DNA of 64,000 bases from Dugong dugon (lineage: Eukaryota > Chordata > Mammalia > Sirenia > Dugongidae): assembly GCA_030035585.1 (NCBI GenBank), contig CM057467.1:68498941-68562940 (forward strand), in the 5' to 3' direction. Both the position numbers and the translations under genes were made by a program. Shown piece by piece: positions 44,677 through 53,207 of this stretch. Every line of letters begins with the position of its first letter. The first letter of the stretch is position 1. The notes under the pieces are model-generated. The model searched no databases. It was given only the letters and a program-made list of their open reading frames with translations, and had not been told where the DNA came from.

Positions 44677-44847
44677 CAGAGCCCTGGTAGTATAGTGGTT
44701 AAGAGCTCGGCTGCTAACCAAAAGTTTGGCAGCTCGAATCCACCAGCCGCTCCTTGGAAACCCTGTGGGGCAGTTCTACTCTGTCCAGTAGGGTCTCTGT
44801 GAGTCAGAATTGACTCAGTGACAACAGATTTGGGATTGTTTTGGTTT
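44677..44847 (+). mobile_element. AfroSINE, short form, 12-nt target-site duplication
   Basis: Starts 'cagagccctggtagtatagt', lacks the central block ('cgctccttggaaaccctg') and ends 'tgacaacagatttggg'. Flanks taagtcatggtt at 44665-44676 and 44848-44859 are identical. The right duplication lies next to the insertion site of the following L1. Confidence 0.97.
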
Positions 44848-44877
44848 TAAGTCATGGTTTAAAAGTAGTGAAGATAC

Positions 44878-45557
44878 AGGTTCTAATTTCTAAAATCTAA
44901 AAGATACTGCAAAACCTCAACAACAAAAAGACAAATAACCCAATTAAAAAATGTGCAAAGGATATGAACAGGCACTTCACCAAAGATGACATTCAGATGG
45001 CTAACGGATACATGAGGAAATGCTCACAATCATTAGCCATTAGAGAAATGCAAATCAAAACTACCATGAGATACCACCTCACCCCAACAAGGCTAGCACT
45101 CATCCAAAAAACACAAAATAATAAATGTTGGAAAGGTTGTGGAGAGACTGGAACACTTATACACTGCTGATGGGAATGTAAAATGATAACAACCACTTTG
45201 GAAATTGATTTGGCGCTTCCTTAAAAAGCTAGAAATAGAAGTACCATACAATCCAGCAATCCCACCTCTTGGAATATATCCTAGAGAAATAAGAGCCATC
45301 ACATGAATAGATGCATGCATACCCGTGTTCATTGCAGCACTGTTTATGATAGCAAAAAGATGGAAATAACTTAGGTGCCCATCAGCGGATGAATGGATAA
45401 ACAAATTGTGGTATATTCACACAATGGTATACTACGCGATGATAAAGAGCAATGATACGTCTGTGAAATATCTCATGACATGGATGAATCTGGAAGGCAT
45501 CATGCTGAGTGAAAGTAGTCAGTTGCAAAAGAACAAATATTGTATGAGACCATTATA
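44878..45557 (+). pseudogene. L1 ORF2p C-terminus
   Basis: Frame 44964-45170 reads [20 protein letters not shown] and on through [18 protein letters not shown] to the first half of the CCHC zinc knuckle ([14 protein letters not shown]). It then stops at TGA just after. The following segment continues in other frames. This is the nucleic-acid-binding C-terminal domain. Upstream domains are absent because of 5' truncation. Confidence 0.9.
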
Positions 45558-46539
45558 AGAACTCAAGAAAAGATTTAAAAACAGAAGAAAACATTGTCTG
45601 ATGGTTACGAGGGTGGGGAGGGAGGGAGAGGGGAATTCACTAACTAGATAGCAGACAAGAATTATCTTAGGTGAAGGAAAGGACAATATGCAATACAGGG
45701 AAAGTCAGCACAACTGGACTAAACCAAAAGCTAAGAAGTTTCCTGAACACAACCAAACACTTTGAGGGACAGAGTAGAGCAGCAGGGGTGGGGTTTCAGG
45801 GGGCACCTAGGTCAATTGGCATAACAAGGTTTATTAAGAAAATGTCCTGTGTCCCACTTGGGTGAGTGGCATCTGGGGTCTTAAAAGCTAGCAAGTGTCC
45901 ATCTAAGATACATCAATTGGTACCAACCTATCTGGAGCAAAGGAAAATGAAGAACACCAAAGACACAAGGAGAATATCCGCCCAGGAGACAAAAAGGGCC
46001 ACGTAAACCAGAGACTCTACCAGCCTAAGATGAGAAGAACTACATGGTGCCTGGCTACCACCAGTGACCGCCATGCCAGGGAACACAACAGAGAGTCCCT
46101 GACTCAGCAGGAGAAAAGTGGGTTGCAGAACTCAAATTCTGGTAAAAAGACCAGACTTAATGGTCTGACTGAGACTGGAGGAACCCCAGAATATATGGCC
46201 CCCAGACTCTTATTAACTCAGAACTAAAACCATTCCCAAAGCCAACTCTTCAGACAAAGAATACATTGGGCTATAAGTCATAAAATGATACTCATGAAGA
46301 GTATGCTTCTTAGTTCAAGTAGATACATGAGACTAAATGGGCAGCTCGTGTTCAGAGGCAAGATGAGAAGGCAGAAGGCGATAGGAGCTGGTTGAATGGA
46401 CACGGGAAATCCATAGTGGAAAGGGGGAGTGTGCTGTCACATTATAGGGATAGCAACTAGGGCAACATAACAATGTGTGTATAAATTTTTGTATGAGAAA
46501 CTAACTTGAGTTGTAAACTTTCACCTAAAGCACACACAA
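44878..46539 (+). mobile_element. L1, 5'-truncated, older subfamily, 17-nt target-site duplication
   Basis: The insertion carries the last part of ORF2 (to about 45557) and the 3' UTR. Flanks aaaagtagtgaagatac (44861-44877) and aaaagtagtaaagacac (46540-46556) differ at two positions. The site reads TT/AAAAG, as expected for L1 endonuclease. The 3' UTR ends 'gtaaactttcacctaaagca'. It belongs with the subfamily at 53208, not with the young copy at 23590. Confidence 0.95.
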
Positions 46540-46604
46540 AAAAGTAGTAAAGACACTGATTTATAACTAAGTTCATATAGACTGCAAACTAACAGAACCA
46601 TATT

Positions 46605-47034
46605 ATTTATTTATTTTGGTGTAAATATATACAGTCATACACCATTTCAACAATTTGTACATGTACAACTCAGTGACACTGATTATATTCTTCAAGTTGT
46701 GCAGATATTCTTACAGTCCTCCTCCAAATTGTTCCACCACCATTGACTTAAACTCATTGGCCCCTAAGCTTCTCATCTAACCTTCTGAGTTGCTGTTAAT
46801 TTGATCTCACATAAATAATTCTTTAAAAGAGCACAATGCTCAAGGTGGACATACTTTACTTATTAAAATAAACTATTTTTTTGATTCAAAGAAGACTTCA
46901 TGGGATAGTTTTGGTTTAAGGTTTAAAGTTTAAAGATTATCTCAGGGCAATAGTTTTGCACTTTAAATGTTGAGAGATATTTCATCCAGCCTCAATGGTT
47001 CCAGAAAGTCTGGCTTCCATTGAGAATTTGAAAT
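46605..47034 (-). mobile_element. L1-type 3' fragment, 15-nt target-site duplication
   Basis: A 430-nt insertion with perfect flanks taacagaaccatatt (46590-46604 and 47035-47049). Its 3' end ('tattttggtgtaaatatata', 'cactgattatattcttcaag') is homologous to the middle module of the double-tail L1s. Further in it has 'agattatctcagggcaatag' as at 6735-7390. It is thus an independent insertion of the family that supplied that module. Confidence 0.85.
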
Positions 47035-47309
47035 TAACAGAACCATATTTTGAAGGAAATAGTGACTAAGTTTCTAGTGCAATGAGTGCCAGAAATTAAG
47101 AGAATCATTTGGATACCAGCAGGGATGATGAGTTTTCCTGGCACTGGGGGTGACTTACCTGACTTTGAAGATGATTTTCCAGGGTTTGAGGCTGAAGATA
47201 CAAACCTGTACAATTTGTTTTTTTTTTAATTTTCTGTTACTGGGCTGTGCAGTCTTATTAAATAGGTATGTAGTTGTATTATTTGAAATACCAAGTTCTA
47301 TTAGAATTC

Positions 47310-47481
47310 CAGAACCTCAGTGGCTCACTGGTTAAGAGCTTTGCTGCTAACCAAAGGGCTGGCAGTTCGAATCCACCAGCCACTTCTTGGAAACCCTGTG
47401 GGGCAGTTCTGCTCTGTCCTGTGTGGTCGCTATGAATCAGAATTGACTCAACGGCAGTGGGTTTGTTTGGGTTTTTTTGGT
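47310..47481 (+). mobile_element. AfroSINE, short form, 11-nt target-site duplication
   Basis: Short form without the central block ('gccacttcttggaaaccctg'). Flanks tattagaattc at 47299-47309 and 47482-47492 are identical. Confidence 0.96.
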
Positions 47482-47597
47482 TATTAGAATTCAGTTTCTT
47501 CTCTACTTGCTGTGTACTAATATTTAGTGAAATTCTTGCTTTAGATATTATTGTTTGTTCTGATTTTAATAAAGGTATTTATTTCCCTATACTGTGA

Positions 47598-47771
47598 TTT
47601 GGAGTCCAGGTGGTGCAATGGTTAAGAGCGCGTTGTTAACCAAAAGGTCAGTGGTTCCAATCCTCCAGCCACTCCTTGGAAACCCTGTGGGGCAGTTTTG
47701 CTCTGTCCTACAGGGTCACTGTTTGTTGGAATTGACTCGACAGCAGTGGATTTGGTTTTTTTGTTTTATTT
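47598..47771 (+). mobile_element. AfroSINE, short form, 8-nt target-site duplication
   Basis: Short form; flanks tactgtga (47590-47597 and 47772-47779). It lies about 116 nt downstream of the previous AfroSINE in the same direction. Confidence 0.95.
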
Positions 47772-47799
47772 TACTGTGACTATATGGGAATTTGTTTAC

Positions 47800-48000
47800 A
47801 TTTATTTTAGGTAATAGTTTTTTAATCACCAGTACCATTATTTCTGGACAAATATGGTGCTGGTGACTACTGGGAAAATGTGATTTAGGCTATAGAATAC
47901 ATTTCTACTAGAATTTGTGGGTCAAAGAGTATGTGCACTTTAAATTTTGACAGATATTTCAAATTGCCTTTGAAAGAAGTGATGAGAGTTAATAGGAGGA
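47800..48000 (-). mobile_element. ancient L1-like fragment (tentative)
   Basis: The segment 'tagaatttgtgggtcaaaga' and 'ttttgacagatatttcaaat' matches the same old family as 44060-44360, reverse orientation uncertain. Confidence 0.4.
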
Positions 48001-48118
48001 CCGACTGGATTCATTTTTTTTCATATATTTTTAAGGTAAGTTTTTGCCCAGGATAATTTGCATACAGCCCCTCCCTTGAGAATTTGAGGTGACAGAGCTT
48101 GTCTGAATATCTTTCCAG

Positions 48119-48291
48119 ATAGATATTAAGCCTATTACAGAGAAGTTGGCAATTAATCGTACTGATGAGCAGTTTATTCATCTCTTGAATGACCAGACAA
48201 ACCAGAAGACAACTGCTTTGGTGATGTTGCCGTTTATGGACTTTCTGGTTGAACAAGGAGGTCTTGCCATTCATAGCAAGGAGGTACCTAA
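48119..48291 (+). CDS. candidate host exon, unknown protein
   Basis: The segment is bounded by an acceptor ('gaatatctttccag', AG at 48117-48118) and a near-consensus donor (CCTAA/GTAAGTG, GT at 48292-48293), 173 nt. Only one frame is open, reading IDIKPITEKLAINRTDEQ near the start and LVMLPFMDFLVEQGGL near the end. The other two frames stop at once. The sequence is not a repeat I know. Composition is protein-like, but I do not recognise the family, and a 60-codon open frame can occur by chance. The next exons were not found in the window. Confidence 0.4.
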
Positions 48292-48419
48292 GTAAGTGTC
48301 AACACACCAATGTACCCAGTAAGTGCTGTGACAAATGAAAAAGAATGAGAGAATTAAGAACTGAAATACTCTGGCATGTTTTCTGAAGGAGGTGAAACAT
48401 CAAGGCTCAGGCTAAATGT

Positions 48420-48535
48420 CTTCACCTCCTTGATGCTTGCCCAGACCGCCTTAGCTAGACCTGGTTACTCCTTCCTGAAGTCCAATAGCACTTACTTTCT
48501 AACGTTTATATGCGGTGACTGTGTTGTCTAAACCA
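48420..48535 (+). mobile_element. L2 LINE fragment
   Basis: 'ttcacctccttgatgcttgc' followed by 'ggttactccttcctgaagtc' resembles the L2 3' region. Confidence 0.45.
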
Positions 48536-48549
48536 AAAATCAAGATCCA

Positions 48550-48800
48550 GCTTCTAAGACAGGGGTCATAAACTGGTATATGTGGCCCGAATTCCATCCA
48601 CAGAGTGTTTTGCTTAGCCTGCAGCGTTCTAAACAATTTTGATCAGTTGTAGATTATTAAAAATGGAAATATTTTACATAAAATCCATAAAATTTCCAGC
48701 TTCCAGATCTGGGAACACTGGGCCCAAATTTCTGCTTAGCAACAATTAGCTGCAACTGGGTGACAGCTGTCTGCTTTAGCCAGAGCATATGCGGTCTAGT
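48550..48800 (+). mobile_element. possible nonautonomous hAT element
   Basis: Starts 'acaggggtcataaactggta' and contains 'aaaatggaaatattttacat' and 'ctagatctgg'-like text. This suggests an old mammalian hAT-type element. The name and edges are unsure. Confidence 0.4.
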
Positions 48801-48847
48801 TTACTGTAGTTCCTCTCCACCCCGTTCTCCACTCCCTACCCTCAGCT

Positions 48848-48890
48848 GAGACACACACACACACAAATATACACACCACACACACACACC
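48848..48890. repeat. CA microsatellite
   Basis: Two (CA)n runs with a short interruption ('aaatatacacacca'). Confidence 0.9.
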
Positions 48891-48894
48891 CTGC

Positions 48895-49640
48895 TTGGCT
48901 CTTTTTACATATGTCTGACTTATACCTTTAGAGCATACATCCTATGAAGGCAAGGATTTTTGTCAGTTTTATTACTTTTTCCTCAATGACCAGAACATTG
49001 TCTGGCACATAGTAGGTTAAAGAATGTTGTTTCGTTGGAAAAATGCATTTGTGACCCTTAGCTTAAATTTTTGGAGGGAGGAGGGATGTGAGATAGAATA
49101 TTTCAAATATGAATTCTCCCAGAAATGGAATATAGTTCTCCTTTACCCTTGAGGTATTTATCTTTGACTTAGTAATATAATTTTTATGTATGACTTATCT
49201 CCTTTGCTAGATGGTAAATTCATTGGGGTCAAAGATCTGCCTTGTAATATTTTGTTTCCTTAATAATACATTGCACAAAATAAATGCTTAAATATTCTTT
49301 GGATTATTGGCAGAGTTCTTCATACTGAGTAAAGGCAAGGAGATTAATGAACATCATAAGGAGGTCCATCTGAATTTCTTCTATAGCTATATTTTCTTCA
49401 TATCCCTAGTCCCAATTATATTTTCTTCACTATCAAGACCATAGAATGTTCTTGACAATCCACCTCTGCTCTTCAGTGGCAGGATAAATTGCTCCCCTTC
49501 CTCACTTTGTACATACCCTACTTTCATACTTATATTTTATTGGAGATCTTATCTTCTACACTAGGCTGTCATCTCCACGTAGGTAAGAATTTTGGTTGGT
49601 TTTTGTATATCTAGCAGCTAATGTTTCTGTTATAATAATT
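48895..49640 (+). mobile_element. three L2 LINE fragments
   Basis: Plus-strand L2 3' ends at about 48920-49030 ('gtctggcacatagtaggtta'), 49190-49300 ('tggtaaattcattggggtca') and 49475-49640 ('aggctgtcatctccacgtag'). Between them is unassigned sequence. Confidence 0.55.
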
Positions 49641-49714
49641 TGTGTGCCAACTAATTTGAGTTTGTATTAGATTTAGTAAAGCTTTTATACCACTTCATAG
49701 TTAATAAAACATTT

Positions 49715-49850
49715 TTCTATTCATTGTCTTGTTCGATTTTGAAAGCAACCCTGAGAGCTGCAAATGAGAAGATCGTAGTCCGGAGAGATTACCACTTGTC
49801 CAGAGTCACATAGCAGTTAGTGGCTGTACATCCACTAAACTATGATAGCT
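49715..49850 (-). mobile_element. MIR SINE
   Basis: Reverse-strand MIR: 'gcaaccctgagagctgcaaa', 'gtccagagtcacatagcagt'. Confidence 0.6.
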
Positions 49851-50111
49851 AGGTAGGGAGGGATAGAATTATGGAGGACTTGGCATTCTTGGCTGAGGAC
49901 TTTGGACCTGGTGTGGTGAAACAAGAAGAAAAAGAGAAATGTTACTTGATGACTTATTTTTGTTTTTGTAGTTTTGTTTTTTTGGAAATAATAATTTGTT
50001 AATCATCGTAATACCTAACAAGCTACAGAAACCCTGCCCTTGAATCCTCCAAGCAGAAAGGAGATTAATTTTATTTCTGGCTTTATTATATCTATGGCAT
50101 TGATTCTTCTT

Positions 50112-50190
50112 TTTTTAAAAATTGTACTTTACGTGAAAGTTTATAGCACAAATTAGTTTCTCATTCAAAAATTTATACACAAATGATGAC
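50112..50190 (-). mobile_element. L1 3' end scrap
   Basis: About 75 nt of a minus-strand L1 3' end ('gtactttacgtgaaagttta', 'ttctcattcaaaaatttata'). Confidence 0.75.
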
Positions 50191-50694
50191 TTATTTTTGG
50201 ATAAGGGCTTTTTGTGATCCAAGGCTTTATCCCCTCAATCTGGTCGACAATAGCATTCCTTAGGGGAGTGAGAAGGATGATGAGTAGTCATTAGTTTGCT
50301 TGCCTCACCCAAATTCCATTCCTACATCCCAGAATTTTCCCCGTTTCCACCCAGCTCTGCAGTAACAATCAATCCCAATCAGTGTCTGTACTTCACTTTT
50401 GGGATCAAGGAATACCCCCGCCTTCTCTGTCTTCCTCCTTAGGGCTTTGGATAGGAGCCCTTTAATTGCTGTTGACTAAAGAACTGGAGGCCAGCTCTTG
50501 CATACCGGGAATGCCAATGGCTTTGTTAGCTGAGGAGGGCACTGCATTAGCACTGCCCTCTAAATCCCAGAGCAGGTGGAGGAAATCTAATTAGCACTTA
50601 GTAAGCCAAGGCCCCTTGGGGAATTTCTGATAAAGAAAAGGTCATTGCAAAAAGAGAAAGAACTCTGATAGAAACTTCTTTTTCCTAGTGGGAA
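50191..50694. other. no recognisable feature
   Basis: Unassigned non-coding sequence. Confidence 0.4.
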
Positions 50695-51125
50695 CTTTCT
50701 GAAACAGACTGGGAATCAGATGAGCTGAATTCTAATCCTTGCCCTGCCGCTGGCTTGCTTTGTGGCCTCTGGCAAGTCTCCTTACTTATCTGAGCTTTCA
50801 TTTTTCTTGTCTGTGTCTAGTGCTTTGCTGAACCGCATTTCTTAAACAAAGATTTGTTTTGTAAGAGCAGGAGGGACCTCAGATCATGAAGTCACTATCA
50901 CCTGGGAAGCATTTCCCAACATTCACATGTCCAAATTTCACTCTATAGATACAGAATCAGAAGATCTAGGGGTAAATCCTGGTGCATACGTAGTTTGGGG
51001 AAAGTTTCCCAGGTGAATTTTATATCCTTGGCTTATGCTTTTCGTAGAGCTTTACCACATATAGCAAACTCAAGACCTAGCAGTGTGCTCTGCACATAGT
51101 GGTTGCTCAGTAATATGTTTGGAGA
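50695..51125 (+). mobile_element. MIR and L2 fragments
   Basis: Positions 50695-50830 are plus-strand MIR ('tgtggcctctggcaagtctc'). Positions 51030-51125 are an L2 3' end ('cagtgtgctctgcacatagt'). Confidence 0.55.
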
Positions 51126-51448
51126 GGCAGACTCCAGTTGTGAGAAGCAAGTTATAAGCCATCACAAGCAATAAGCATCCAGACTTGTGTTCTACAAAAA
51201 TGGGGGTTGAAAGCCGTTAGTAAGTGGTGAAGTCAATATAGTGAGTAGTGACCAGCATTTGAAGAAACGAAACAGAGTAGAAAGTAGCATGTATTTTGTA
51301 TACAGTAAGGATATTTCCTGAAACTTCTAACTTAAATATGTTTATAGGTACTGTACTGCAATTTAGAAGGCATTACTTGTTGGGATGTAGTCAAAAGCCA
51401 TTGATATACACAAGAAATTTGTATTGGAGTCAAAAGGGTCCTAGTGGG
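51126..51448. other. no recognisable feature
   Basis: Unassigned non-coding sequence. Confidence 0.4.
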
Positions 51449-51500
51449 GAAGGGTTGCTGTGAGTCAGAATCAACTCAATGGCAAGGGGTTTTGGTTTTA
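51449..51500 (+). mobile_element. AfroSINE 3' fragment
   Basis: Only the last 50 nt of an AfroSINE ('ttgctgtgagtcagaatcaa', 'ggcaaggggttttgg') directly before the complete copy at 51511. Confidence 0.85.
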
Positions 51501-51510
51501 GTGGGGAAAG

Positions 51511-51726
51511 AGGAGCCCTGGTGGTGCAGTGGCTAAGCACTTGGCTGCTAACCAAAAGATCAGTGGTCTGAACCCACCAGCCACTCAGTGGATGAAGGAT
51601 GTGGTAGTCTACTTCCTTAAAGATGTATAGCCTTGGAAACCCTATGGGGCAGTTCTACTCTGTCCTGTAAGGTCACTGTGACTCGGAATCGACTGCATGG
51701 CAACAGGTTTGGGGTTTGTTTGTTTG
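51511..51726 (+). mobile_element. AfroSINE, long form
   Basis: Complete, with central block, and with a (TTTG)n end. Flanks tttagtggggaaag (51497-51510) and tttagtgaggaagg (51727-51740) match at 12 of 14. The left flank begins at the end of the previous SINE fragment, so this copy inserted at that fragment's tail. Confidence 0.95.
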
Positions 51727-51764
51727 TTTAGTGAGGAAGGAGTGTCAAGAAACAATGTGGAAAA

Positions 51765-51855
51765 AGACAGTAGGAAATGTAGATTCTAGTCTTTGCCCAA
51801 GCTGTTTGACCCTGAGTAAATCACATTTTTATCTGAATTTCATATTCTTCTTTCT
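51765..51855 (+). mobile_element. MIR core (tentative)
   Basis: The sequence 'tgtttgaccctgagtaaatc' resembles the MIR core. Confidence 0.45.
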
Positions 51856-52026
51856 CTTTGCCTGGGGTACCCTCTGCCTAACTTCACCCCTACATCTGCT
51901 TGGAACTGCTGGATAACCATATCAGAAACAAGGTTTCTTGCTTAATTCATGAGAAAGTAAATAAGGATGAAGAGATACGCGTCCTGTTTCTTCTCCAGCA
52001 CCTACCTACCTGATTCTGGCTTACAG

Positions 52027-52239
52027 TAAAACCCTTTGCCCTTAAATCAGATCTGACTCATAGTAACCCTATAGCGACCCTATAGGGCAGGGTACAACTG
52101 CCGCATAGGGTTTTCAAGGCTATAAATCTTTACAGAAGCAGACTACCTCATTGTTCTCCCACAGAGCAGCTGGTGGATTTGAACCACCGACCTTTTGGTT
52201 AACAGCCGAGCGCTTAACCACCGTGCCACCAGGGCTCCT
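52027..52239 (-). mobile_element. AfroSINE, long form, 10-nt target-site duplication
   Basis: Complete reverse-strand copy ('taaaaccctttgcccttaaa' to 'gccaccagggctcct'). Flanks tggcttacag (52017-52026) and tggctcatag (52240-52249) differ at two positions. A 'gaccctatag' word is duplicated inside it. Confidence 0.95.
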
Positions 52240-52404
52240 TGGCTCATAGCAGGTGCATATAAATGCATGTTAAATGGCTGAGATACCTTTTCCTCAGATC
52301 TCCAGGTACTTTCTCTGGACTCTTAATACCTACTTCCCCATTCAAACCTCTGTGTATAGTTTTGTTTTTTTTTTTTTTTTTAATGATTTCTTTTCTCTTC
52401 TGCT

Positions 52405-52680
52405 AGGCTGTGATGCCCTGGAGAACAGACACTGTTTTATTCATCTGTGTATCCTCAGTACTTAGCACAGTGTCTGGTACATAATAGGTGTTTCATAAAT
52501 GTTAGAGTGAATAAATATTTTTTAAAAGGAGTGTGTGATAGATTATTCAGTAGAACACTTATTGAGCACTTACTATATGCCACGCATTGTGGTACGTGCT
52601 GGAATAGATACAAATATACGTAAGAGAAATTTCTTCACTTGAAGAGTTTAGAGATTAAGAAATTGAAACAAGCATAGAGA
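52405..52680. mobile_element. two opposed L2 fragments
   Basis: Plus-strand L2 3' end at 52405-52520 ('acagtgtctggtacataata') and reverse-strand L2 at 52545-52680 ('attgagcacttactatatgc'). A T-run lies at 52366-52381. Confidence 0.65.
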
Positions 52681-52899
52681 GTTCCTACAAAAACCATTAC
52701 TGTTAGCGTTTAGCTATATAGTTGCCATGAGCCTACTATGTAACTTCCCATTTCTGTGTTTGAATATTGGTCACCAGAACCAGACAGGAAGCATGTCTCT
52801 CCAACCTTATTTACTTTCTCATGAATTAAGTGAGAAACCTTGTTTCTGATATGGTTATCTAGCAGTTCCAAGAAAAGTGAATTTGAAGATAGGAAAGTT

Positions 52900-53207
52900 T
52901 CCTTTAAAATATTCCATTATGATAGTGGACTTGTCAGTTTCTACTTGCAGTAATAGCAATTCCCGTTTTATATATTTTTAGACATACTTTTAGGTATACA
53001 TACTTTTAGACTTGTGTATCTTCCTAGAGCTTTGAAAATCTTATCTTTATAAAGTGACCCTCTTTACCTTTTTGCATTAATATCTCTTTTCGCTTGATAG
53101 TCGTATAGCTACCACAACATTATTTGAGTAGCATACCTACCTCATGTCATTTTTGCATCCTTTAACTTTCAACTTTTCTGTGCTCTTATATATTAGGTGT
53201 ATCTTTT
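52900..53207 (-). mobile_element. ancient L1M ORF2 fragment
   Basis: Antisense L1M endonuclease-region text: 'tttgaaaatcttatctttat', 'aaagtgaccctctttacctt' and 'ctttaactttcaacttttct'. It is cut on its right side by the L1 at 53208. Confidence 0.7.

Larger units (their letters stand above)
51899..52872. repeat. inverted duplication with 68-nt arms
   Basis: Arm A (51899-51966, 'cttggaactgctggataacc' onwards) and arm B (52805-52872) are reverse complements with three substitutions in 68 and no gap (about 96%). They are 838 nt apart and enclose an AfroSINE and L2 fragments. The arms are not a repeat family I recognise. Confidence 0.93.
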
